Below, piece after piece: positions 1 through 7,386 of a stretch of 13,961 nucleotides of DNA. The stretch spans positions 1 through 13,961 of the forward strand of contig CAZWSE010000088.1 of NCBI GenBank assembly GCA_964636575.1, in the 5' to 3' direction. Origin of the DNA: CAZWSE01 sp964636575 (GTDB taxonomy: Bacteria > Pseudomonadota > Alphaproteobacteria > Rhodobacterales > Rhodobacteraceae). The notes beneath the pieces were generated by a model, which was given only the letters and a program-made list of their open reading frames with translations, was not told where the DNA came from and ran no database searches. The position numbers were made by a program, and so were the translations under genes. Every line of letters starts with the position of its first letter. Position 1 is the first letter of the stretch.

Positions 1-10
1 AAATTCAACC

Positions 11-25
11 TTAACATAGTTTTAG
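11..25. promoter_or_regulatory. candidate CtrA-binding box upstream of the che operon
   Basis: The bases read TTAA-N7-TTAG, one mismatch from the CtrA consensus TTAA-N7-TTAA. The box lies 118 nt before the first gene of the chemotaxis operon. In Caulobacter and in several Rhodobacterales, CtrA controls flagellar and chemotaxis genes, so the position makes biological sense. A single near-consensus match in an AT-rich stretch can arise by chance, and no clear -35/-10 pair could be tied to it. The rest of the 142-nt leader shows a weak nested inverted repeat (GTTGC at 80-84 with GCAAC at 115-119, GCGG at 91-94 with CCGC at 104-107) and nothing else obvious. Confidence 0.4.
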
Positions 26-142
26 GTCGCAAGAAAACGACTGAGTAGAAAGCATTTGTTAAACTGAGCGCATTAGAGCGTTGCACACAAGCGGTCGATA
101 GGTCCGCGCCAAACGCAACACTTTATGGCTACAGGCTGACAT

Positions 143-430
143 ATGACAGACTCCCCGCAATGCTTCACGCTTCCTGAAAAACCGGCGGCAAAAGATCTCA
201 ATGATCTTACAGCTTTTCTAAGGGATCAGGCCCAGTCTGCCGTCCAAATTGATGCCGCTCACACGACGATGATCCCGGCACAGTGTCTTCAAATCCTTCT
301 CAGTGCCGAACAAACATGGGCCGCCGCTGGATTGGGATTTGAAATGATCAATCTCTCGGACAGTTGCCGCGATGATCTTGGGTTGTTTGGTTTGTCTTCT
401 GTACATTTTTTGAATGAGGTTCATCCGTGA
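143..430 (+). CDS. small STAS-domain protein, CheS-like, first gene of the che operon
   Basis: This 95-aa protein has the pattern of a single STAS (MlaB/SpoIIAA-like) domain: a beta strand around VQIDAAH (34-40), a helix with QCLQILLSAEQTWAAAG (47-63), a strand FEMINL (66-71) and a final GLFGL stretch (80-84). The usual DSSG/DTAG phospho-acceptor turn is replaced by IPAQ (44-47), so it is unlikely to be Ser-phosphorylated. It begins at ATG 143 after a weak AGG, and its stop overlaps the GTG start of cheY1 (GTGA). In Sinorhizobium meliloti a similar-sized protein, CheS (97 aa), is encoded just before cheY1-cheA; it binds CheA and speeds CheY1-P dephosphorylation. The same size and position suggest, but do not prove, the same role here. 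Confidence 0.75.
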   Translation: MTDSPQCFTLPEKPAAKDLNDLTAFLRDQAQSAVQIDAAHTTMIPAQCLQILLSAEQTWAAAGLGFEMINLSDSCRDDLGLFGLSSVHFLNEVHP

Positions 431-795
431 AAATCTTGGCGATCGACGATTCCCGCACCATTCGAGAACTGCTGCGACACACACTTGAGAAAGTGGGTTT
501 CGAATATCACTGCGCCGTGGATGGGCGTGACGGCGTTGACATGTACGCAGAGGTGGCACCGGATGTGGTGATCACAGATATCAATATGCCCAACCTTGAT
601 GGGTTCGGTGTGATAGATGAACTGCGCGGCGATGGCATTGCATCAACGGTTCCAATTCTGGTTTTGACTACTGAAAGTTCGGATGAGCTGAAGTCAAAGG
701 CGCGTGGGGCCGGGGCAACCGGCTGGATTGTGAAGCCCTTTGATGATGCCTCGTTGATCTCGGTGCTGCGCCGCGTCACAGGGCACGCGTGCTGA
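427..795 (+). CDS. cheY: chemotaxis response regulator CheY (first copy, CheY1 position)
   Basis: This is a stand-alone receiver domain of 122 aa with all active-site residues: acid pair D7/D8, phospho-acceptor D51 (in TDINMPNLDGF), T81, and K103 in the WIVKPF motif. W100 occupies the place of the E. coli switch residue Tyr106. It starts with GTG at 427, overlapping the previous stop by four bases, and ends one base before cheA, so it is translationally coupled on both sides. By position (between the STAS gene and cheA) it matches CheY1 of the S. meliloti che operon, which acts as a phosphate sink and not as the motor-binding regulator. Which of the two CheYs here binds the flagellar motor is an inference only. 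Confidence 0.95.
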   Translation: MKILAIDDSRTIRELLRHTLEKVGFEYHCAVDGRDGVDMYAEVAPDVVITDINMPNLDGFGVIDELRGDGIASTVPILVLTTESSDELKSKARGAGATGWIVKPFDDASLISVLRRVTGHAC

Positions 796-796
796 T

Positions 797-2887
797 ATGA
801 GCGATGGCCCCAATATCCGCGACATGTTCTTTGAGGAGTGTGTTGAACTCCTTGAAGCGCTCGATGAAGGTCTGACCGCGATCAACGATGGCGCGCATGA
901 CCCCGACACGGTCAACGCTGTGTTTCGTGCTGTGCATTCGATCAAAGGTGGGGCCGGCGCCTTCGGGCTCGATGACCTTGTAGGCTTTGCACATACCTTT
1001 GAAACGCTCTTCGATGATGTGCGGTCTGGTCGTTTGAATTTTGACCCGACGTTGATCCAACTGTTGTTCCGCGCAGGCGATTTCCTGAACGATCTGGTGG
1101 CTGCCAGTCGCGACGAAATCGAACCGGATCATGAAACCCGTCAAAGTCTGATCGGTGAATTGTCCGGCTATCTAGCCGAAGGGCACGATGAACCCGAAGA
1201 AGAGATTGTGTTTGAGGCGATGACCCTCGATCTGCCTGATCTTGATGGGCCACCTTTGCAAGATATGGCCGTCTTTCGGATCACATTGAAGCCGCACAAG
1301 GCAATGCTGAAAAACGGGCATGAGCCCCTGTTTCTGATCAAGGCGCTTGAAGATCTTGGCACGGTTTCTGTGGATATCGATCTTAGTGAACTGCCTGAAT
1401 TTTCCGAGATCGATGTGGAAGATTCCTATCTTGGATGGACCGTTGAGCTGACCACCGAAAAGAACCGAATGGCAATCGATGAGGTGTTCGAGTTTGTGGA
1501 TGGCCTTTGCGAATTGTCCATCGAAGAGCTTACTGAAACCCAAGAGCCAGAACCTGAGCCGGTCGAAACTGTAGAAGCAACCGCCCCTGTTGCGCTGCCC
1601 GGGAAGGACGTCGCGGAAACCAAAGAACCCAAGGCGAAAGAACCAGCCAACAGCGGGCCCAAGCCAACGCTGCGTGTTGATCTTGAACGGGTTGACCGGC
1701 TGATCAACACAGTGGGCGAATTGATCATCAACCAAGCCATGTTGTCCCAACGGGTCTCGGAAGTCGAAACTGCCGACATGACGGAAATTCTGGGCGAGCT
1801 TGATGATTACAAATTGCTCGCGCGGGATATCCAAGAAGCGGTCATGGCCATTCGCGCACAATCGGTGAAACCCTTGTTCCAGCGCATGGCGCGGATCGTA
1901 CGCGAAGCGTCCCATGCCACTGCCAAACCAGCACGCTTGGTGATGGTCGGTGAATCGACTGAAGTCGACAAAACGATCATTGAGAAACTGGCGGACCCGC
2001 TTACGCACATGATCCGAAATGCGGTCGATCACGGGCTGGAAGACCCTGATAAACGCAAAGAGGCAGGCAAGCCCGAGATGGGCAATATCACTTTGTCCGC
2101 GTCGCACCGATCTGGCAGCGTGTACATCGAAATCAAGGATGATGGCGCTGGGCTGAACCGTGCCAAAATCTATGACATCGCCCAAACCAAGGGATTGATC
2201 CCACAAGGCATTGAGCTGTCGGATATGGACATCGACAATCTGTTGTTCCTACCCGGCTTTTCAACAGCCACAGAGGTGTCGAACCTGTCTGGCCGTGGTG
2301 TCGGTATGGACGTTGTGAAAAATGCGGTGGCAGCACTCGGTGGTCGTGTCGCGATCACATCCACCCCCGGTGAGGGCACAGTCTTTTCCATTGTGCTGCC
2401 GCTGACGATGGCGGTGATGGATGGGATGGTCATCTCGGTTGCCGGACACATGATGGTGGTTCCGATTACGGCCATCAGTGAAACAGTTTTACCAACCCCG
2501 TCGTCCATCCATAGGCTAGGTGCGGGCGGGCTGTTGCTTGCCATCCGTGACACCTTTGTACCCATTGTCGGGCTTGCACAAAATCTCGGATTGGCGCCTT
2601 CGGACATGGTGATGCGGACAGACGTTTTGCTGCTGGTCGAAACCGAAAGTGGTGCGCTTTTTGCGATGGCCGTCGATGAAATTCACGACCAACGGCAGGT
2701 CGTTATCAAAAGCCTCGAAGGCGTCTATGGCACGGTGCCCGGGGTTTCGGCTGCGACGATCCTTGGTGACGGTAACATCGCGATGATTGTTGACCCAGAA
2801 GGGGTTCTACAGATCACGCCAAAAGCCGTGCTTAACACACAACCCCTTCCCGATCCGCAGGAGAACACCCATGACATCGCAATCTGA
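797..2887 (+). CDS. cheA: chemotaxis sensor histidine kinase CheA
   Basis: This 696-aa cytoplasmic kinase passes phosphate to CheY and CheB. P1 (about 1-125) carries the phosphorylated His47 in HSIKGGAGAFG. A middle domain at about 156-246 (RITLKP, GHEPLFLIKALEDLG) looks like the P2-like response-regulator docking domain of alphaproteobacterial CheAs. An acidic Pro/Glu/Lys-rich linker (248-290) leads to the P3 dimerization helices (about 291-370). The P4 ATPase has the N box around RNAVDHG (407-413), G1 DDGAG (448-452), an F box at FLPGFST (484-490) and G2 GRGVGMD (499-505). The P5 CheW-like domain spans about 540-675. It starts one base after cheY1 and overlaps cheW by 17 nt. The P3 end reads MAIRAQSVKPLFQRM, the alpha-type variant. 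Nothing is truncated. Confidence 0.97.
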   Translation: MSDGPNIRDMFFEECVELLEALDEGLTAINDGAHDPDTVNAVFRAVHSIKGGAGAFGLDDLVGFAHTFETLFDDVRSGRLNFDPTLIQLLFRAGDFLNDLVAASRDEIEPDHETRQSLIGELSGYLAEGHDEPEEEIVFEAMTLDLPDLDGPPLQDMAVFRITLKPHKAMLKNGHEPLFLIKALEDLGTVSVDIDLSELPEFSEIDVEDSYLGWTVELTTEKNRMAIDEVFEFVDGLCELSIEELTETQEPEPEPVETVEATAPVALPGKDVAETKEPKAKEPANSGPKPTLRVDLERVDRLINTVGELIINQAMLSQRVSEVETADMTEILGELDDYKLLARDIQEAVMAIRAQSVKPLFQRMARIVREASHATAKPARLVMVGESTEVDKTIIEKLADPLTHMIRNAVDHGLEDPDKRKEAGKPEMGNITLSASHRSGSVYIEIKDDGAGLNRAKIYDIAQTKGLIPQGIELSDMDIDNLLFLPGFSTATEVSNLSGRGVGMDVVKNAVAALGGRVAITSTPGEGTVFSIVLPLTMAVMDGMVISVAGHMMVVPITAISETVLPTPSSIHRLGAGGLLLAIRDTFVPIVGLAQNLGLAPSDMVMRTDVLLLVETESGALFAMAVDEIHDQRQVVIKSLEGVYGTVPGVSAATILGDGNIAMIVDPEGVLQITPKAVLNTQPLPDPQENTHDIAI

Positions 2888-3338
2888 ATTGGCCACCACC
2901 GGAGAGATCGAGTTCGTTTCCTTCAGCGTTGCACAGCAGAAGTTTTGTCTCGAGATAACGCAGATCCGCGAGATCAGAAGATGGTCCCCGGTGACAGTGC
3001 TGCCGCATGCGCCTTCTGATGTGTTGGGGGTGATGAACCTGCGCGGGGCGGTTATTCCGATTTATGATCTGGCCGGCCGGTTCCAGCTTGGCAAAACTCA
3101 GGAAGGCGCGCGCAACGTGGTGATCGTCACGTCGATCCATGACAAGCAGGTCGGTCTGCTGGTTGAATCCGTGTCCGAAATTATTTCAGTCCCCGCTGAC
3201 AGTATTCAAGAGACCCCAGACGTGAAGTCAGAGGCCACAAAAGATTGTATCCACGGCGTCATTTCCATTGAGGAACAGATGATCCGCATCATCAATCTGG
3301 AATCTGTCATTCACGCGCCAGAGAAGTCTCTTGTATGA
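2871..3338 (+). CDS. cheW: chemotaxis coupling protein CheW
   Basis: This 155-aa adaptor couples receptors to CheA. The SH3-like CheW fold is shown by FVSFSV at 15-20, ITQIREI near 29-35, and the signature GVMNLRGAVIPIYDL (53-67), followed by the second subdomain with VGLLVESVSEI. I chose ATG 2871 because it has a strong AGGAG at 2859-2863, seven bases upstream, and the protein then begins directly before the fold. The open frame extends further upstream inside cheA, but that extension has no family support. The start lies 17 nt inside the end of cheA, and the stop overlaps the cheR start (ATGA). It is the only free CheW in the window. Confidence 0.96.
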   Translation: MTSQSELATTGEIEFVSFSVAQQKFCLEITQIREIRRWSPVTVLPHAPSDVLGVMNLRGAVIPIYDLAGRFQLGKTQEGARNVVIVTSIHDKQVGLLVESVSEIISVPADSIQETPDVKSEATKDCIHGVISIEEQMIRIINLESVIHAPEKSLV

Positions 3339-4198
3339 CCCAAGCCTCATTGAATACAAAGACCAACGTCGATGACGGGGCATCGTTTTCGCACGCCGAT
3401 TTCGTTGATATCTCGGGCTTCGCGCTGAAGCATTTTGGGTTAAGCCTGTCGGAATCCAAAATTCCACTGATCGCGTCACGATTGACCAAGCGGCTCAAGG
3501 CTTTGCAACTGGATGATTTCGCAGCCTATCGCGAGGTTTTGCACACTGAAACCAATGGTGCGGAACGGGCCGAGCTTTTATCGACGCTGACCACAAACGT
3601 GACCCACTTTTTCCGGGAAGTGCATCACTTTGATCACTTGCGTGATGAGGTTCTGCCGCGTTTGATTGAAGCCGCCAAAGCGGGCAAACGCGTGCGTCTT
3701 TGGTCGGCGGGATGCTCGACCGGACAAGAACCCTATTCGATTGCGCTCACGCTGCTTGAAGCCTGCCCAGAGGCTGCATCATACGACATCAAAATTCTGG
3801 CCACAGACATTGATCCGGTTGTTGTCGAAACTGCCAAATCCGCGACCTACACCGATGAAGAACTGGGGCCTGTTCCTGACGGTTTGCGCCAGCGTTTTAC
3901 GACAGCGGTGACCGACGACAGGTTCGAAATCGCAGATGCAGTGCGGTCTTTGGTTACCTTTGGAACGCTGAACCTGATCGAACCGTTGCCGGTGTCTGGT
4001 CCCTTTGATGCGATCTTTTGCAGAAATGTCGCGATCTATTTTGACCGTCCGACGCAGCAAGCTGTCTGGCAGAAACTGACCAGCGTTCTAAGCCACAATG
4101 GAACTTTGTTCATTGGACATTCCGAACGCATGTCCGGCCCTGCGGAAGCTGAATTGAGCAATGTTGGGATCACCACCTATCGCCGCAGTTCGAATTGA
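3335..4198 (+). CDS. cheR: chemotaxis receptor methyltransferase CheR
   Basis: This 287-aa SAM-dependent enzyme methylates glutamates on chemoreceptors. The N-terminal helical domain (about 20-85) is followed by NVTHFFRE (88-95), the SAM-binding motif WSAGCSTGQEPYSIA (123-137), ATDID (156-160) and the late motif FCRNVAIYFD (228-237). Length and order are those of a standard CheR. It starts at ATG 3335 inside an ATGA overlap with cheW and ends 33 nt before cheY2. The downstream receptor ends in a WQDF tail that could dock this enzyme, since CheR family members with a beta-subdomain bind such xWxxF tails. I could not check the docking residues themselves. Confidence 0.97.
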   Translation: MTQASLNTKTNVDDGASFSHADFVDISGFALKHFGLSLSESKIPLIASRLTKRLKALQLDDFAAYREVLHTETNGAERAELLSTLTTNVTHFFREVHHFDHLRDEVLPRLIEAAKAGKRVRLWSAGCSTGQEPYSIALTLLEACPEAASYDIKILATDIDPVVVETAKSATYTDEELGPVPDGLRQRFTTAVTDDRFEIADAVRSLVTFGTLNLIEPLPVSGPFDAIFCRNVAIYFDRPTQQAVWQKLTSVLSHNGTLFIGHSERMSGPAEAELSNVGITTYRRSSN

Positions 4199-4231
4199 AG
4201 TGCCAGTAACCTTTAGTAACGGAGCGAAAAT

Positions 4232-4618
4232 ATGAGCTTGAAAGATTCACTCAGGGTTATGGTTGTTGATGACATGTCGACCAGTCGTGGCATCATCACC
4301 ACGTGTCTCGATGAGATTGGAATTTCCAACTACGCCACGGAAAACGACGGGCAAGCTGCTTTGCGAAAAATCGTCGCCAATCCGGTTCACCTGGTGCTGT
4401 CCGATTACAACATGCCCGGCATGGACGGATTGGGTTTGCTTAAGGCTTTGCGTGAAACGCGCAATACCCAGCGCATCGGCTTTGTCCTTGTAACCGGAAA
4501 ACCGACGCCGGAAATGGTTGCGATGGGTCAGCGTTTGGGTCTGAACAACATGATCAAGAAACCTTTCACAACCGATTCAATGCGGCAGTGTATTGAACGT
4601 GTGGTTGGGCGTCTTTGA
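4232..4618 (+). CDS. cheY: chemotaxis response regulator CheY (second copy, CheY2-like)
   Basis: This 128-aa receiver domain is complete: D13/D14, phospho-acceptor D58 in LVLSDYNMPGMDGLG, T88 in LVTGKPT, and K110 in IKKPF. The DYNMPGMDGL stretch and the short N-terminal lead (MSLKDSLRVM) resemble the motor-binding CheY2 type of rhizobia more than cheY1 of this operon does. M107 replaces the E. coli Tyr106 switch residue. It has its own ribosome-binding site (GGAG at 4221-4224, seven bases before ATG 4232). Its stop overlaps the start of the small DxxxQ protein by one base (TGATG), which ties the two translationally. Motor binding is inferred, not shown. Confidence 0.95.
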   Translation: MSLKDSLRVMVVDDMSTSRGIITTCLDEIGISNYATENDGQAALRKIVANPVHLVLSDYNMPGMDGLGLLKALRETRNTQRIGFVLVTGKPTPEMVAMGQRLGLNNMIKKPFTTDSMRQCIERVVGRL

Positions 4619-4956
4619 TGGACCGGAAAATATCGACATCAGATGTTCTTAAAAGGACGGCACGAGAGCTGGACAGCCTTAGCGCTGCCACGCGTGAGTT
4701 GGAGCAAACAGTGACCGACCTTGTCCAGGCAGAGACCACGAAAGCGACTATGGTTTCGTTGCAAAGCATCGATCTTCTTGCTCAGACCTTATCGGCATTG
4801 ACGGAGTTTATCGATGATGTGAGCGACCAGATCGGGACGTCGCATCAGACAGATATCGCTCAGGCTACGCACAACCTGAAGCTTGGCGATCTGAGAGCCA
4901 GATTGTTGAATTCCGATCAGGCAAGCAACGGATATTCAGGTCCAGAAGTGTTCTAA
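4618..4956 (+). CDS. small helical protein with DxxxQ motif, candidate CheZ/CheT-like CheY phosphatase
   Basis: This 112-aa protein is predicted all-helical: a heptad-like N-terminal stretch (about 5-40), then a second long helix. The second helix contains SIDLLAQTLSALTEFIDD, with D52 and Q56 spaced DxxxQ. The same spacing is catalytic in CheZ (E. coli D143/Q147 in QDLTGQ), where Gln orients the attacking water, and a DxxxQ helix has been described in S. meliloti CheT. The chain ends in SGPEVF. The TTG at 4615 is also in frame, but ATG 4618 gives the usual TGATG coupling with cheY2. It lies directly after cheY2 and 44 nt before the mcp, so a role in CheY-P turnover fits. Overall similarity to CheZ is low, and it could instead be a structural or docking protein of the array. 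Confidence 0.6.
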   Translation: MDRKISTSDVLKRTARELDSLSAATRELEQTVTDLVQAETTKATMVSLQSIDLLAQTLSALTEFIDDVSDQIGTSHQTDIAQATHNLKLGDLRARLLNSDQASNGYSGPEVF

Positions 4957-5000
4957 CCACTGTGCCAAAAACGAAGAACCAGCGCCCTAAGAGGTTGAAA

Positions 5001-7346
5001 ATGTTTAAGAACCCCCGTCTCCCACTGTCCGTTCGGTTGCCATTGTTTATGGTTTTGTTTGCCGTGGTGCTGTCCGCAACTCTCATTTCGGTTGGAACCT
5101 GGCGGTACAAAACCCTTGCCGTTGAAGAAACGCGCACCAATCTGACGGCGCTTACCCAAAGTCGGAAAACTGCGATCAACGATTGGTTCAAAAGGGTCGA
5201 AGCCGATTTGCAAACTCTTGCAGCATCCCCGAATTCGCTCAAAGCATTGCAATGGTTTGAGACATCTTGGGACGCGCTTGGCGACGATCCGCAGGCGCAG
5301 TTGCAATCTGCATATATGACGGACAACCCGAATAAGACGGGCGAGAAGGATCTGTTGGACCGTGCAGAGGGTAAAGAAACATATCATGTTCAGCACGCAA
5401 AATTTCATCCCTACTTTCGCAACTTGCTGACGAAGAAAGGTCTTTATGACTTGTTCTTGGTGACCGCCGACGGGGATATTGTCTATTCGGTGTACAAGGA
5501 AGCAGATTACGCGACAAACCTTGTAACGGGTCCCTATGCAAACAGCGGTTTAGGTACGGCGTTTCGTGAAGCGATGGAGCTGTCAGGTGACACGATCTTC
5601 ATGTCAAAGTTTGAACCCTACGCGCCAAGTGCGGGTCAACCAGCCGGATTTATGTCAACCCCGATCTTATCCTCACGCGGTCAAACGCTAGGGGCGCTCA
5701 TAATTCAGCTGCCGGTTAGCCAGCTCGATGCGATAATCTCCGAGCCCAGAGGACTTGGCCAAACCGGAGAAGCCATTCTTATTGCGCCGGATCAAACCAC
5801 CCGCAGTTCATCAAGGTTCGATGGTGGGTTTCAGTTTCTTGATCCGATCGACATTGTGCTTGATGAACTGCCTTCAGATGACCAGCACTTTGTTTTTTCC
5901 TCTAGCATGACAGGGGCTGCCGGAACCGAAGTCATGTCCGTCGCGACAGATGTCCATCTGCTGAGCTATGACTGGACTTTGTTTGTTCAAAAAGACACGG
6001 ATGAACTGTTCGGGCCAATAACCTCGACGCAGCAGCAGCTTTTGCTTATTTCGGCTGTCTGCGCGTTGGTTCTAAGCGGCCTTGCGTGGATATTTGCGAC
6101 CAGCATCACAAGGCCAATTTCCCGCTTGGCGCAAACGATGAAGCTGATGGAAGCGGGCGACCTTTCAGTTGAGGTTGACGACACCCATCGCAAAGATGAA
6201 ATAGGGCGCATTGCCCATGCCCTTGAATCGTTTCAGCAAAAGCTGCTGCAAACAAAAGACCTTGAAGCCGGGCAAGAAATGGCGCGTGAAGAGCAAACCG
6301 CAGTTGTTGAAAAACTAAGTGCTGCATTGATTCAGCTGTCGAACGGCGATCTTTCGAGAACGATTGACGACACCTTCCCAGCCGAACACGAAAGCCTGCG
6401 CGCAGATTTCAATGCGACCATCCAAAACCTGCAAACCCTCATCGGAGAAGTCGTGGACGCGTCCGAAAGCATCCGCCGCGGGTCTGTCGAGATCGGCAAA
6501 GCCTCCGAAGACCTGTCTCAGCGCACTGAAAATCAGGCGGCTACACTTGAACAAACCGCAGCCGCACTTGATGAGATGACGGCAAGTGTGAACTCTGCTG
6601 CTGCCGGTGCAAAATCCGTAAAGGACATTGTGACTGAGGCCCGCGACGAAGCTGAAGTGAGCGGTGAGATCGTGCAAGATGCGGTGGCTGCAATGATCAA
6701 GATTGAACAGTCATCAGATCATATTTCGCAGATCATCGGTGTGATTGATGACATTGCGTTTCAGACCAACCTGCTGGCACTGAATGCGGGGGTTGAAGCG
6801 GCTCGTGCTGGTGACGCAGGCAAGGGATTTGCGGTCGTGGCTTCCGAAGTTCGGGCGCTTGCGCAGAGGTCTTCTGACGCGGCTCAGGAAATCAAAACTT
6901 TGATCGATGGCAGTACCCAACATGTTGAGCAAGGTGCTCAACTGGTCGGAAAAGCGGGTGAAGCGCTTACAAGTATCGTCGCGCGCGTTGCCAATATTTC
7001 CAAACTTGTAGCCGATATTGCGAACGGGTCGAACGAACAGGCTACCGGTCTCAGCGAGATTAATGTTGGTGTGACCCAGCTTGATCAAGTCACCCAACAG
7101 AACGCTGCTATGGTGGAACGATCGTCATCTGCCAGCGTGGATCTCAATCAAGATGCGGAAAGGCTGGCGCAATTAGTGCAGCAGTTTGATCTTGGCAAAG
7201 TGCAGCAGGCGCCAACCGCCTCTGTGTATCCAATGCCAGCCCCTTCGGCACACGGGGATGATTGGGCGGATGACAATGACTTTGCCCCAACGCCCATAGA
7301 AGTGGAGCCAAAACAGTCCCAATCAGGCGTCTGGCAAGACTTTTGA
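5001..7346 (+). CDS. methyl-accepting chemotaxis protein with Cache-type periplasmic sensor and two HAMP domains
   Basis: This is a 781-aa transmembrane chemoreceptor. A basic N-terminus precedes TM1 (about 13-33). A large periplasmic region (about 34-343) looks Cache-like (GLYDLFLVTADGDIVYSVY, 147-165). TM2 (345-367) leads to HAMP 1 (TRPISRL, about 370-417) and a second HAMP (NGDLSRTIDDTFPAE, about 448-462). The signalling hairpin tip has DIAFQTNLLALNAGVEAARA (584-603) and GKGFAVVASEVRALAQRS. Helix segments such as EQTAAALDEMTASV are probable methylation regions. The chain ends VWQDF, an xWxxF CheR/CheB-docking type tail on a flexible linker rich in P, D and Q. I chose ATG 5001, which has GAGG at 4991-4994, over an in-frame GTG at 4962 that lacks a ribosome-binding site. 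The ligand is unknown. Confidence 0.95.
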   Translation: MFKNPRLPLSVRLPLFMVLFAVVLSATLISVGTWRYKTLAVEETRTNLTALTQSRKTAINDWFKRVEADLQTLAASPNSLKALQWFETSWDALGDDPQAQLQSAYMTDNPNKTGEKDLLDRAEGKETYHVQHAKFHPYFRNLLTKKGLYDLFLVTADGDIVYSVYKEADYATNLVTGPYANSGLGTAFREAMELSGDTIFMSKFEPYAPSAGQPAGFMSTPILSSRGQTLGALIIQLPVSQLDAIISEPRGLGQTGEAILIAPDQTTRSSSRFDGGFQFLDPIDIVLDELPSDDQHFVFSSSMTGAAGTEVMSVATDVHLLSYDWTLFVQKDTDELFGPITSTQQQLLLISAVCALVLSGLAWIFATSITRPISRLAQTMKLMEAGDLSVEVDDTHRKDEIGRIAHALESFQQKLLQTKDLEAGQEMAREEQTAVVEKLSAALIQLSNGDLSRTIDDTFPAEHESLRADFNATIQNLQTLIGEVVDASESIRRGSVEIGKASEDLSQRTENQAATLEQTAAALDEMTASVNSAAAGAKSVKDIVTEARDEAEVSGEIVQDAVAAMIKIEQSSDHISQIIGVIDDIAFQTNLLALNAGVEAARAGDAGKGFAVVASEVRALAQRSSDAAQEIKTLIDGSTQHVEQGAQLVGKAGEALTSIVARVANISKLVADIANGSNEQATGLSEINVGVTQLDQVTQQNAAMVERSSSASVDLNQDAERLAQLVQQFDLGKVQQAPTASVYPMPAPSAHGDDWADDNDFAPTPIEVEPKQSQSGVWQDF

Positions 7347-7386
7347 TCGCGGCCCAAAACACTAAACCTGATGCAGGAGCGACACC

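Noticed and set aside
80..119. Nested inverted repeat in the che leader (GTTGC/GCAAC and GCGG/CCGC)
   Set aside because: Stems are only 4-5 bp with mismatches, so there is no support for a riboswitch or terminator; noted only as a weak feature of the leader.
1172..2206. Long open frame (344 codons) on the - strand opposite cheA
   Set aside because: It is antisense to a clear full-length CheA, its translation resembles no family I know and is low in helix-forming pattern; it is a by-product of the codon use of cheA.
2787..2870. N-terminal extension of CheW inside cheA
   Set aside because: The in-frame start at 2787 lacks a ribosome-binding site and the added 28 residues do not fit the CheW fold; ATG 2871 with AGGAG is far better.
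4962..5000. GTG start giving 13 more residues to the MCP
   Set aside because: No ribosome-binding site precedes the GTG, while ATG 5001 has GAGG at good spacing and starts right before the basic lead of TM1.
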